The notes beneath the pieces are model-generated. The model searched no databases and was not told the DNA's origin. It saw only the letters and a list, made by a program, of their open reading frames with translations. The translations under genes and the position numbers were made by a program. Positions 20,385-31,625 of a stretch of DNA of 64,000 nucleotides are shown here, in pieces. The DNA comes from Coccinella septempunctata (lineage: Eukaryota; Arthropoda; Insecta; Coleoptera; Coccinellidae). The stretch spans positions 69,401,815 to 69,465,814 of the forward strand of contig NC_058189.1 of assembly GCF_907165205.1 (NCBI RefSeq), given 5' to 3'. The stretch's first letter is position 1. Each line of letters starts with the position of its first letter.

Positions 20385-21251
20385 AATCGTTTCATTAAGC
20401 GAAGATCAAGCTGAAAAACATCAAAAAAATGAGTTTAAGGACTAAATATCGTTCAATGAAACTGCGCATACGGCCATAGGACGACTATTTCAGATCAAAA
20501 AATGTCCAGAATCGAGATAACCAGAAAACTCAATTCCGAACTCTTTCGAAAACATCCCCGATTTCCATGTCACACCAGATTATCGGTCAACAAGCCGTCG
20601 TATCCCCGAAAATGAACATGCAGGGAGACGAATCGTCAGAGAGGCGAAAAACGCGATAATGAGTAAAAAGAGGAATTCTTGAACTGCACCGGAAACCGGG
20701 GACTCCCATTGGCCCCGGCCGCAATCCGCAGGAACTGCGGGCCCAGAATTAATGGTATCAGACGGATGGACGAAGGACGGGAGTTTTCGAAAACGAGGCC
20801 AATAACGTCGACAAGAAAGACCGTCGCTCATCGTTATACGTGCTCCCGACTGGATAACCCTAGGTTTTTCCGCGGAAAACAAGTGAATTTCCGCAAATAT
20901 TAAGACTTCCTTGTCATATCAAAGGGTGCCATGAATCTTCCCTTCTCCGGTCTTCTGACGTTTCCTGATCTGTTTTCTCGCATTAAGCCGAGCCGTCTGA
21001 TCCCCGTTCGAAGGTCGAGTCGTTTGTTCGCTGACGGGAACGAGGGAAGGGAAATTCCACCTGTTTTACTGCATATTATAATGGAAATTTTGACGTCGAA
21101 ACGAAAAATCCGCAGAAAAATATTCTAGCTAGTTCGCGAGATCGTTTTTTGACTATTGCAAGTACCTATTGGCATTCAAACTTACAGGAAGGACTTTAAT
21201 TAACTAATTGTGGAATCAAAACTCTGACCCATAAGTTGATTGAGAAACATT
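20385..21251. other. No recognisable feature
   Basis: The stretch 20580-21120 is richer in CpG than its surroundings and has overlapping frames of 65-100 codons on both strands, but no motif supports a gene. Confidence 0.4.
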
Positions 21252-22530
21252 CGAGGAAATATTGAAAAATTCTTAGCCTACTTTAGAACCAAACAAAATT
21301 TCAATGTCAAAATATTTTATTACTTAACATATTCTCCTCTTAATTGGATACATTTATTACAGCGAACCTGCAACGTCTCAAGACCTTTAAAAAAATGTTT
21401 CTTCTTGCTCTGCATACCAGACCTCCACAGCTTTTATAACCTTCTCGTTGGAAGAAAATTTACGACCTATTAACTTTTCTTTCAGTTGAGGAAAGGGATG
21501 ATAGTCGGATGGAGCCAAATCGGGTGAATAAGAGGAGGGTTCTAGTAATTCAAACCCTAAATCACGAATTTTATGCATTGCAACATGAGACTTGTGTGCA
21601 GGGGCGTTGTCCTGCAAAAACAGAACACCTTTGGATAGCTTTCCGCGTCTTTTCTCTTTTATTTTTTTCCCGTAGAGTGGTCAGTTATGTCGAATAGCAA
21701 TCTCCGGTTATTGTTCTACCCCTATTTAAAAAATCAATCATGATTACTCCATGGCAATCCCAAAAAACTGAAGCATTAACTTTTCCATCAGATTTTTGGA
21801 CACCACACTTCTTAGGTCTAGGAGAACCAGAGTCGCCATTTCATCGATTGTTGCTTTGTATCTGGATCGTAGAAATGTACCCAACTCTCATCCATAGTAA
21901 CAATTCGGTTTAAGAAGTCTAAATCGTTTTTAAATCGTGCACAGATCGAACGCGATGCTTCTACCCTTGCACGCTTTTGGTCAACATTCGAACATTTGGG
22001 GATCCATTTTGCAGCAATTTTTCTCATGTCCAAATTGACGTGAACTATATGATGAATGAGTTCATATAAAATATTCAGTGTTTCAAGTATCCGATTTAGT
22101 CGGTCTGACAAATTCTTGTCATGAACTGCATCGATATTTTCGGGGACTGACACAGAAACTGTCCTTCCCGATCGGTCATCATCTTCAATGGAAAATTTAC
22201 CTCTTTTGAAGCTTGCAGTCAAATTTTTCGCGGTCGCATACGAAGGACATTGATCACCAAGGGTATTAGGCATATCTTCGTAAATCTGATTACCTCTTAA
22301 CCCTTCTAAATACAGGTATTTGATGATGGTTGGATACTCCAATTTTTCGATTTTCACAATTTCGGTAGAAATCTCCTTTCTTTTAATTCATTGTGTAACT
22401 CTGGTTTACTTTATTAACCTTAAACTTCACACTGACACTTCTCAGGAGTTATTGCCCGTTGCTATGGTAACGAAATATTTTTTTTATGCATGGAACTGGT
22501 CTAGGCTAACTTGATATCAATACATTCTCG
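21252..22530 (-). mobile_element. Mariner element, copy 2, near full length
   Basis: The ends are CGAGGAAATATTGAAAAATTC at left and a TGATATCAATACATTCTCG-type right end, inverted relative to each other and followed by TA (22531). The left TA has changed to TT. At 1.28 kb this is the longest mariner copy in the window. The transposase lies on the - strand. Confidence 0.88.
21387..22357 (-). pseudogene. Mariner transposase pseudogene, copy 2
   Basis: The - strand frame opens at MKIEKLEYPTIIKYL; the family ATG a few codons upstream has been lost. It covers the whole DNA-binding half and the first catalytic block MDESWVHFYDPDTKQ. It is then frameshifted near 21830, where a base is missing in the RHSGSP region. 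The last part, MQDNAPAHKSH through SPDLAPSDYH, keeps the second and third Asp with 34-residue spacing. All three catalytic Asp codons survive but not in one frame. Confidence 0.9.
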
Positions 22531-22532
22531 TA

Positions 22533-22992
22533 CGTTCGGAAGATTTTTCAACGAGAATATTCATTATTAATGCTTGGAAGTAAATTTCGAATCAATGTGG
22601 CCATAATTGATGAGAATCCATGAGAGAAGAAAAAACCAACATCCAACAACCAACAAATAAGGCAAAAAAATATACACTCAATATCGGCAATATTCAAGGA
22701 TGAATCGATGGAAATCTAACCGAAGCAGTGTTCGACTGGACGGAAAATTAATTCGTCCGCCAATTGGAATTACTCCATATAAAATTCATTTGGACATAAA
22801 TAACGAAATACGTTTTGGTTCAGCGATTTTTCCAACCCCATGATTCATTACTGCAAATAACATTCAGATCCCGGCAATATTGGCCTGTTAGGATCGCGTT
22901 CTGAAAATATATGGATTTTGATCGGTTCGAATATTGGCTGCAAGAAAAGTGAAAGTGAAAATGACGTTTTTATTCATTCCAATCATTTTTCA
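22533..22992. other. No recognisable feature
   Basis: Intronic DNA with no domain or repeat end seen. Confidence 0.5.
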
Positions 22993-23780
22993 TCAGGGTG
23001 TTTTCAGAGGAGAGACTTTTTTTGACACAAGGTAGAACTCATCAAAATAAGTTTAACCAAAACTTGTCTATATAAAATATCCAAGATGGCTGAGATACAA
23101 CCCCTAGAAGTTCGACGAAATTTCATTGAATTTCAAGTACGGCACTGTGGAAGGTGACTCCGGCATCGCAAAAACGAAACAAAACATAAACATATGGCTG
23201 GATAATGAATGGTTCAGTACCAAGTTCATCGGATTAGATGCATCAGGTCACTTTTGAGTGTTGTATCGTGCAATTTAGGGTGAAAACAAAGTGTAGAAAA
23301 TCGAGGCAGTTTCTTGAAAGTGCTTGGGTTAGTAATGTTGAAAAAGTGCTATGATGTTTCCCTATTTCATCCCATTTTCACGACGATTGTTGGAATGTTC
23401 GAACAAGAAGATTGTGATGCCCATTGTGAAAAAATTCGTGAATAATTTAGACGAATTTTATTGGTGAGATTTTGAAGTATATTATTCTATTTTTTACACT
23501 TTCGTCCTTAGTTTCCATCCTCATTACCTCGTAAAAATATCGAACCAGCCAATATCCTAAACGAAACCACATGGTCGAAGCAGGAGATAAATTTTTTCCC
23601 ACTGCTTTGCGATAATTCAGCTAACAAACGGTCTACAGTCGTATTAGGATCATTTTCAATTTTTTTTCAACTTTGTCATTTTGAAAGTTTTGTATAGGCG
23701 ATTTTTGGTGAAACGCTTCTTTTTGACCAGTTCTACCCTCTGTTGAAAAAAAGCCTCGCCTTCAAATGCACCCGGTATAG
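22993..23780. mobile_element. MITE-like element with about 100-bp inverted termini
   Basis: The left arm (CAGGGTGTTTTCAGAGG, GACTTTTTTTGACA, GGTAGAACT, ATCAAAATAAG) returns inverted at the right end (CTTCTTTTTGACC, AGTTCTACCCTCTGTTGAA, AAGCCTCGCC, CACCCGG). The arms diverge moderately over about 100 bp. The core has no transposase. A target duplication was not resolved. Confidence 0.75.
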
Positions 23781-24248
23781 TGCTTATAATTTGTGATCAA
23801 ATGGAAAAACGACGTCATGATTTCATATTCGAATATGAATGGAATCCCTACAGGACATTCGTTACAATTATTTATAGAACGTGGAATCGGCATTTTTGCA
23901 ATGCGCGTCGCGGCTTAATTGACAATTCGATCAATTCGCAAAACGTCAAAACGGCGAGGAAATATTATACAATCTATACTAGGAGAAAACAACGACAAGC
24001 GGTGGTTCGAATATACAAACCGAGAGTAATGAGAAACGCAAATAACAGTGACTGACTGTTTAATTAATAGACGAATATTTCGACCACTCATTTGGCGCGT
24101 TTCAGAACAATGTTGTTTCACGTCGAACGGTGCATAAAAATCCAAACAGGACGTCATTGTTGGCAGCATTTTTTGAAGCGATTCAGGACAAGATTGATAA
24201 TATTGAAGTGATTTCGATTTGCGTCCATTATTGATTGATTACATCCCT

Positions 24249-24990
24249 ACAGATCTGGATATTGAAAAGTTCTTAGCCTACTATAGAACCAAACAAAATT
24301 TCAATGTCAAAATATTTGATTACTCAACATATTCTCCTCTTAATTGGACACATTTATTACAGCGAACCTGCAACGTCTCTAGACCTTTCAAAAAAATGTT
24401 TCTTCTAGCTCTGCAAACCAGACCTCCACAGCTTTTACCTCCTCATTGGAAGAAAATTTACGACCTTTTAAACTTTTTTTCAGTTGAGGAAAGAGATGAT
24501 AGTCGGATGGAGCCAAATCTGGTAAATAAAGGGGGTGTTCAAGCATATCAAACCCTAAATAACGAATTTTTTGCATGGCAACATGAGATTTGTGTGCAGG
24601 GGCACTGTCCTGCAAAAACAAAACACCTTTGAATAGCTTTCCGCGTCTTTTCTCTTAAATTTTTTCCCGTAGAGTGGTCAGTAATGTCGAATAGTAATCT
24701 CCGGTTATTGTTTTACCCTTACCAAAAAAATCAATCATGATTACTCCATGGCAATCCCAAAAAACTGAAGCAAGAACTTTTCCAGTAGATTGTTGGACAC
24801 GAAACTTCTTAGGTCTTGGAGAACCAGAGTGTCGCCATGCTATCGATTGTTGCTTCGTTTCTGGATCGTAGAAATGTACCCAAGTTTCATGCATAGTAAC
24901 AATTCGGTTTAAGAAGTCTACATCAAATCGAGCACAGATCGAACGCGATGCTTCTACCCTTGCACGCTTTTGGTCAACATTCGAACAGTT
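24249..24990 (-). pseudogene. Mariner element fragment, copy 3 (5' truncated)
   Basis: The - strand carries MHETWVHFYDPETKQ (the D of the MDET block is changed to H, so the first signature is MHET), then SPRPKKFRVQ, a frame break near 24655, and LQDSAPAHKSH to PDLAPSDYHLF with the second and third Asp. The left terminus (GATATTGAAAAG) is decayed. The element stops abruptly at 24990 within the ARVEASRS region, so the DNA-binding half is gone. Confidence 0.88.
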
Positions 24991-25715
24991 TGATTATTCG
25001 TTTTTCGTTTTTACCTTATCTGTTGAACTTCTATTTCGAACTTCACATAATTGATCTTTTGAAAATAAACCTAAGAAGACACTAGATTTTTTTGACCATT
25101 CTCAATATTCAAGAGTCTTCCTCGGTCCTTGATTCTCATCCATCTGAATAGTGCTTTCTCCTTGGTGATCACTGTTTCAAATGTTTCTTTGCATCAAAAA
25201 CCTTTTCTAGAAATATTTTACGTATAACCAGTTGATTCCTGCATTTCAGATTTGCGTTTTCCATGAGATATAGTGTGGGTTCGCATTTTGTCATATAAAC
25301 TGTTTCAGCATCAATTCTATGCAGGCTATTTTATGCTGGATCGAGTCCTGAGACCTTATATGAGTCGTATTTTACATCGAACCCTTTTAGGGTTGGATCT
25401 ACCGAAATTCTTTATGGGCGCAAAGTTCTCCGGATAGAACAAGATTTATTGTATCATCTTTCGGAAACGCATTAAAGAGGCGGACAGTATTGGGCAGAGA
25501 AATATTGGGATAACGATTAATCTGATCATCTTTCATATAGTCCTTACTGGAGATCGAAATTTATCGGAGCGAACTCTGGTTTTTTCCAACTTTTACAGTT
25601 GGCAACCCGTGAATTAGCTAGGTTTGGCATCGGCAAAGTCTGTATATTTTTTGTTGGGTATATCCATTGATAAGTATTTGAAATTTCAAATGGAATAGTA
25701 CATAACAATACTAGT
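24991..25715. other. No recognisable feature
   Basis: No domain or repeat ends. It lies between the mariner truncation point and the palindrome. Confidence 0.45.
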
Positions 25716-25809
25716 AAGGTAAGAGGGTTTTTACTGGCGAATGGAGGATATAACTGACGAGCCGTAGGCGAGTCAGTTACCTCCTTGAGCCAGTGAAACC
25801 CGTTACCTT
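25716..25809. repeat. 94-bp nested palindrome at left edge of recombinase element
   Basis: Successive inverted blocks pair around a centre near 25763: AAGGTAA/TTACCTT, GGGTTT/AAACCC, ACTGGC/GCCAGT, GGAGG/CCTCC, TAACTGAC/GTCAGTTA, then GAC-GA-GCC-GTA-GGC-GA-GTC. Nearly the whole 94 bp folds, with small internal loops. It lies 14 bp outside the inverted repeat that bounds the tyrosine recombinase gene. Confidence 0.88.
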
Positions 25810-25823
25810 GCGTTTATTGGTTT

Positions 25824-27224
25824 ATATTTTATTTGTTTCTCATTTTTAAAAAGGTTAGATAAATTCCAAAAAAATCTCAATAATTTGTCGCAAATGTCTC
25901 AAGCTATGGAAGCGTTGCCATGAACATGTCTGTTTATTTTTCTTTACATTTGTTTCGGCGAAAGCGAAAATGAATGTACCGAAAGAAATTATTGAGGCAG
26001 CCAGCAGTGTAGCTTCAAGTTTATTACCCGCAAAATCAGCTTCAAGCTACGAGCGAGAATACGACGACTTCAAAAAGTGGCAAAACAAAAATTGTGTGAT
26101 TGGGGTAACTGAAGATGTTTTGTTGGACTACTTGAATCAACTATCAGCTAGATTCAGCCCTAATACTTTATGGGCAAAATGGTCTATGCTGAAAAGGAAA
26201 TGAAAGAAAATGCCTCTGTTCGCAGGTTTGTTTTCCTTAAAAAATTTATTGAAAAATATTACGTTTAGTTGTCATTTGCAAATTTCAAAAGGTAATAGCG
26301 TTTCTGAAACGAAAAAATGAGCGTTGTACGCCAAAAAAGGCCAAGGTATTAAGTAAAGAAGAGGCTGAACAATTTCTTTTACATGCTCCTGATGACCAGT
26401 GGTTGCTGGCGAAAATTGTAACAATATTTGGGATTTTTGGATGTTGTCGATGTGACGAAATTCTCTCCTTAAACATGAATGATGTGGAAGATATGGGAAA
26501 ATACGTTTTTGTGACATTGCGGCAAACAAAAAATTTAACAACAAGAAGATTCACCATAACCGATGATGGCTGCAGCTTCAAGCCCTGCATGTTATACAGA
26601 AAATATGTAAATCTTCGGCCTCCTGGAACAGAAAGCCTAAGATTTTTTTGACATACCGACATGGAAAGTGCATTTCCCTTAATGCTGGCCATCACACTTT
26701 TGGTGATGTCCCAAAGCAAATAGCGAAATATTTAGGTTTGAAAGACCCAGAGTTATACACCGGCCACTCTTTTCGCAGAACTGGAGCCACTATGGTTGCG
26801 GATTCGGGTGGAGATATTTCAGCACTAAAGCGTGCAGGAGGGTGGAAGAGCACCGATATTGCGATGAGTTATGTCGATGATTCGGTCAACAAAAAAATCG
26901 GAATGTCTAGCAAATAATTTGGAAGTAAGGAGAGTACAAATGTTCTGCAGTCCTCGAGTTCAGCGGTTTCTGAGTCAACAGATGGTTCATCATCATCGGT
27001 ATCAACTATTTCATCATCAAAAATCTGTGTTACTGGAAATAACAATTGTACCATGATTTTCAACATATATGACGATGAAACAAAATTTTCTAATGTAAAT
27101 AATACTAGTAACTTGTAAAAATTTTGCAAGTTAACTGTCAGTTTTGACTTGATAAAATAAACTTTCTTGATTAATATTGTGTTTTTGAAAACTGACGTTC
27201 ACAAATGAGAAACAAATAAAATAT
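25824..27224 (+). mobile_element. Tyrosine-recombinase element bounded by inverted repeats
   Basis: A 22-bp sequence at 25824-25845 (starts ATATTTTATTTG, ends CTCATTT) is repeated exactly in inverse orientation at 27203-27224, and weaker matching extends about 8 bp outward (ATTGGTT/ATCGGTT). Between them is one integrase-like gene. Crypton-type YR transposons are not known for terminal inverted repeats, so the boundary is a hypothesis: these repeats may be subterminal or incidental. No target duplication was identified. Confidence 0.6.
25970..27118 (+). pseudogene. Tyrosine recombinase (phage-integrase fold), disrupted
   Basis: The N-terminal frame from ATG 25970 (SSLLPAKSASSYEREYDDF, LWAKWSMLK) resembles a SAM-like core-binding domain. 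The catalytic domain follows from about 26290: KVLSKEEAEQFLLHAP, then GCCRCDEILSLN with the first catalytic Arg (26448), then TGHSFRRTGATMV with His (26765) and Arg (26774), GGW, and the nucleophile Tyr in MSYVDDS (26870). All expected catalytic residues are present. Lesions: frame loss between 26200 and 26285 (a 43-nt GT-AG segment does not restore phase), a one-base loss in a T run at 26643-26649, and an in-frame TAA at 26915. Beyond that stop the same frame stays open through a Ser-rich tail with NNNCTMIFNIY to 27118. Function would be site-specific DNA cleavage and rejoining. Best class: Crypton-like. Confidence 0.85.
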
Positions 27225-28053
27225 ATAACCGATTTATCGATAAATTTCTTTTCCTTCAGTCTAGGATTTTCGGATTAGCGTCAAATGCTGGCCACCAAAC
27301 CACAACTTTTCTCTTTTAATTGTTTTACTTTATTATTGCGGATCCTGCTGAAGCAGAAGAAAATCAAGAGATCATTGTGTAGATGTCCCATTTGCAATTT
27401 GCGATTCTTTTCATCAAAAATCATCGGACCGCTGAAGGAGATTCATCAGCTAATTTCGTCGATTATTATTGTTACCTGGAAATCTTCCCTCGCCGTTTTC
27501 CGAATGACTACAAGAGCGAAAGTGAAATAATAAAGTTTCGCAACGAAATTTCCCGCCAAACCAAGATGTGAATCGTTTGTTAAGTCCGGGAGTTCGACCC
27601 GCAGTCCAATAATTTTCCGGACAATCGGTGGAGAACTTTCTGGGGATTTCGCAGAATTTTTCAATCTGCGTGATGCGGTCGTATTGCGGACGGGGACGCA
27701 ACTTCATTACATTTCTGTTTTTCGGATCAACAATGAATGGCGAACTGTGATAACGCGGTGAAAAATGTACCTTTCTGCGTTCTCGGTCCCTTCCCCCCCG
27801 TTCCCTTTATGTTTACTCTTTGTTTCGTTCCACCTTGCCTGGAAACACGTCCTTTTTCGATATTTCGTGACGTCTGAAATTTGATGGCCTTGCGTTTTTT
27901 GTCGGTACCTACGATTCGAGGTGTCTTTGATGAAATGCCTGAATGTACGCTTGGAGAATTTCGTGATGGGACAAACGAGATATCTCTAGAATGTAATTCT
28001 GATCTTCATCGTGGGATTTCAGAAGTATTGATAAGCAACTCTTCAATATATAC
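27225..28053. other. No recognisable feature
   Basis: Intronic sequence with frames of 60-85 codons lacking motifs. Confidence 0.45.
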
Positions 28054-28477
28054 AGGGTGACGCGGAAAACGACGTCAATCCGGCACATGGTGATAGCTCA
28101 ATTCATTTCTGAATATAAAAATTTGGTTCTAGTAAAAGTGTCTTTGTTTTCGAGATATTGACAGTTTTGTGAAATTAGTTGAAATCATCATTTTCTTGAT
28201 GGTTTTCAGTACCATGGCTACAAATGTTTTTTTTTCTGACAGAATAAAGGATGAATCAGCCTATTCAACATGATCAAGGATTATACCAAGGTTACTATGG
28301 TGTGGTCAGAAAAAAAAATTTACTCGCACTATTTTTTTTTTCTCAAATTTTTCCACAAAACTGTCAATATCTCGAAGACCAAGACACTTTTACTAGAACC
28401 AAATTTCGATATTCTGGTGAGAAATGAATTGAACTATCACCATGTGCAGGATTGACGTCTGTTTCCGGGACATCCTG
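28054..28477. mobile_element. MITE with about 110-bp inverted termini
   Basis: The left arm CAGGGTGACGCGGAAAAC ... GACGTCAATCC ... CACATGGTGATAG ... TTCTAGTAAAAGTGTC ... GAGATATTGACAGTTTTGTG returns inverted from 28330 to 28477. Both sides are followed by TATA, consistent with a TA-type target duplication. There is no ORF of its own. Arm divergence is moderate. Confidence 0.85.
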
Positions 28478-28823
28478 TATAATATCTCCAAAGTTTACGG
28501 CATATCGAAAAATTTTGGTTGTCTGCCAAAGATTGCTTACTAACCAAGACCTGATGTCATCACATTGCTAAAATAAATAGACTATTAGATGGGAAATTAT
28601 TACAAAACTCAACTCTTTATATCGTTCTCAGATAGAAGACAAGTATGTGAGTAGATTCACCTTGTATGTAGGTTCTATAGCAAAACTCAACTTATACTTT
28701 ATATTAGAATCGGAAATTAGGTTCGTTTTATCATATTGTTCCACCAATTCAGTGATGTTTGGGAACACGTTATTCACAATACAACTTTCGGCTTGTTATA
28801 TCATCCGTAAGACCAACCAATCG

Positions 28824-28850
28824 TATATATATATATATATATATATATAT
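28824..28850. repeat. (TA)n microsatellite
   Basis: About 13 uninterrupted TA dinucleotides lie just upstream of LINE 3' debris. Confidence 0.9.
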
Positions 28851-28904
28851 TCTTTTGAAAAAGAGTGTTACAAACTTTTACAATCTGAAAATAACAATGA
28901 AGCG

Positions 28905-29510
28905 GATGTAAAGAAATGAAACAAGAGACAGATCCTAAAAACCTGTTCCTCGTTCCAGATCTCAGTGTAAGCAGAGGAAAAATGTCAACGGGGTACCATA
29001 CATATCTTCGTATGATACATGAAAAAAAAAACAGAGATAAAAACCTCAGAAAAAACTCTCTGTTTGCCCGTATAAGTGTAATGATGATGTATTTGTGTAA
29101 AGAATAAGCTGAAAATAATTGAAATTGAAGGACATCTTCTTCATATGACAAAATCCAAAAACTTCTTCCCATTCTTTCTACTATGATGGTTGACGAAGAA
29201 TAATCTGAAAACAAAAAAGAAAGAAAAAAACGAGAGGGGTGTATTGAATTTTATATTACTCATTAAATAATTTTGAAATTAGTAACCCAACTCAAAAAAG
29301 AATCGGTAACCGAATGAATACCTTCGAAACCACCCTGAAAACGATATATTTGACAACTCTTTACCAAGTGGTCTATAGTTTCTTCTTCTGCACCACACTC
29401 ACATCTTGGACTATCAACAGCATTCCACCTAAAGAGCATGCTATTACACCGACCATGGCCAATCGTATCATTAGTATTTACGGATCAAAAACGATTCAAA
29501 AAGTGTAGTC
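28905..29510 (-). mobile_element. LINE family G, 3' end fragment 1
   Basis: The segment shares the 3' block (GGGTACCATACA..., TATGATACA) and a recognisable C-terminal Cys region with the adjacent copy at 29580-30435, read on the - strand. It contains the GHGRCNS-like coding tail in broken frame near 29440-29470. It lies head-to-tail with that copy, which could reflect two insertions or a local duplication. Confidence 0.6.
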
Positions 29511-29579
29511 TTTCGATATAGAGCATCACAATTTTCAACAATTATAGCATTTGTATAAGATACAGTTGTAGCAGACGTT

Positions 29580-30435
29580 AGCGTAACAGGGTACCATACA
29601 ATTCAGAGTATGATACAGATACAGGCTTAGGGAAAAATTCCATTTGAAAACCTTTTCTCCCCGTGAGTGTAGACTAGTGTAGAGGATTGAAACAGATGTT
29701 TATAAAATAAGCAGAAATATTTCATATTGAAGGCATCCCGCACTGCAAAAATCCATGGCTCCTTCCTCGAATACAAAGAAAATCCACAAAGTCTTTTCCA
29801 AGTTGGAAAAGCTGGAAAATTTCATCTGTAATAAGAAAACAAAAGCAGCAGAGAAATGTGAGATATGTGAGAGAATTATAAATGGGAAAATGATAAACCA
29901 GAGGATTTATGGTTTCTTCTGGTTCCCCGCATTGACAACCAAGGCTTTCAACTGAATTCCACCGGAAAAGCATACTATTGCAACGTCCATGACCTGTTCT
30001 TATATGATTCAGAATGCACCTGGGAAGATCATAGGCAGGAAGTGTATTCGATGGATCACCTAATTCTTGGTTGAAAATAGTGCACGTATTCCATTCACAG
30101 TGCCAAATGTCCTTGTATCTTACATTCGAATTAAGGAAAGAGTTGGACCATAAGGTTTTACGCGACTTCAGTCTGAGAATCGTATTTTTGTGGAATACAG
30201 GACAGAATTGGAAATCGGGAATGGAGTGGAATTTATTCCGAAAATTGATAACTGCACTCTGTCTACGAATATGGGGCGGTACAATGTTTGAAAGAACTGG
30301 TAACCATTGAATAGGTGAAGATCTTATAGTTCTAGTAATAATTCTCATAGAAAGATTTAGCTGTGCATAATTTTTTTGCACGTGAACACTATTAACCCAA
30401 ACGGGGCAACAATATTCAGCAGCCGAAAAAACCAA
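29580..30435 (-). pseudogene. LINE family G, RT C-terminus, fragment 2
   Basis: The - strand frame (about 237 codons) begins within FSAAEYCCPVWVNSVHVQK and continues LNLSMRIITRTIRSSPIQW, LPVLSNIVPPHIRRQ, CILNHIRTGHGRCNSM and CQCGEPEETI, where a His/Cys knuckle should follow. These are post-RT (thumb and C-terminal) blocks of an insect non-LTR retrotransposon; the YADD core is absent here but present in the related fragment at 36575-36990. The 3' UTR reaches about 29580. The 5' side is cut exactly where repeat family A begins (30441). Confidence 0.85.
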
Positions 30436-30440
30436 AGCAT

Positions 30441-31032
30441 CTGAAATTTTTGTTTAAAGGTGAAGTTCCTCTTGCCTTGAAACTTCCTTTAATTCTTTTG
30501 ACTTCCATTGATGCAAGATGATTTTTGTTGAAAAATTAAATACTCTTGTAATTATCCGTTAATTCCTTCGAAAGATACCCATTTCCAACCACTGAATCAT
30601 ATGGATTCCATCTTAGGGTTGTTTTTTTTTTAATCAACAACTGATGCAGGCTGATTCAGCCTTTGGCCAAAGAAGATTACCAAAGTCAACTCTCCTCAAG
30701 CTACTGCACATGAATGAATAATTCAATTTCCTTTCACAGCAAAAATGAATATTTTTAAAGAGGGATCTCTTGTATTTTCCATGCAAATAACTAGATTTGG
30801 TATGCCTTCAATCAGTTTGTATAAACGTCAATTATGTTCGTCAAATATTTTCGACTTCATACTTGCTGAAGAAATTCGACATTGTGATAAAATATGTTTT
30901 ACGTAGAACGGACAACATAGAGCTGATTTAAAAATCAAAAATGTTTTGACAAGCGTCATCACCATCCATTTTCGTTCTATACAGAGTGGAATGTGTCAAA
31001 TTTCCATGGCCAACCGAGTGCTAAAATAAAAG
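30441..31032 (-). repeat. Repeat family A, copy 2 (empty-site copy)
   Basis: The reverse complement aligns with 7893-8741 throughout but lacks the 285-bp insertion. The target 13-mer appears once here, in the form ACATTCCACTCTG. It is therefore an internal control for that insertion. No coding capacity is seen. Confidence 0.85.
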
Positions 31033-31603
31033 CGCTATGAAACTACACAGCCCTCTGAATTCGTTAATCGAAAACTATTGCACTATTCGATTTCCACAAA
31101 ATCGTAAACTCAGACAACTCCATAACCATAAATCATAATCAAAACATTCGATCTTACGTAAATTGTGATTAACAGTTATCAGATCAGCGCGAAATCTGTC
31201 ATAATGTGAAATATCGACTTGAACAAATGGCTCATTACACCCGTACAGCCAGTAATGATAGTCCGATAATGTGCAGGATAAACTGTGACAATGTCAGTGT
31301 CGAAATTAGTGCGAGGATTCGCGAATGATGATCATTATTGAAGCTGAAACCCTCAGTCTTGCTCACAACCGGGCTGTATAATTTAATTTTGTTGAGTGTG
31401 GACTGACAATAAACTTTGTCCAATTTCTGTTCTAATTCGTCCATTGATTGAGTGCGAAAGTTCTTGTTGAGACGAGTTCAGACGCAAATTAATCTAGTTT
31501 CACTATAGTCGCATAGCTAATAATCGTAATTGAATTCTGAGTTCATGCAGTGTAATAATGCAATTGCCATCTATCTTGATTATTGAAGAAGGGAACCCAA
31601 AAT
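31033..31603. other. No recognisable feature
   Basis: Intronic DNA with no motif or repeat termini before the direct repeat at 31604. Confidence 0.5.
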
Positions 31604-31625
31604 ATGCAACTGGAAACCGTTTTTA

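Noticed and set aside
20580..20903. Overlapping 74- to 100-codon frames in a CpG-richer patch
   Set aside because: No motif, no splice signals and both strands open, so probably compositional.
24219..24632. 137-codon + strand frame, and similar ones at 57538-57840 and 21509-21697
   Set aside because: They are antisense translations of mariner transposase copies.
25970..27118. Prophage or bacterial contamination integrase
   Set aside because: AT content, the Ser-rich tail and the eukaryotic neighbours are consistent with an insect Crypton-type gene; no phage genes accompany it.
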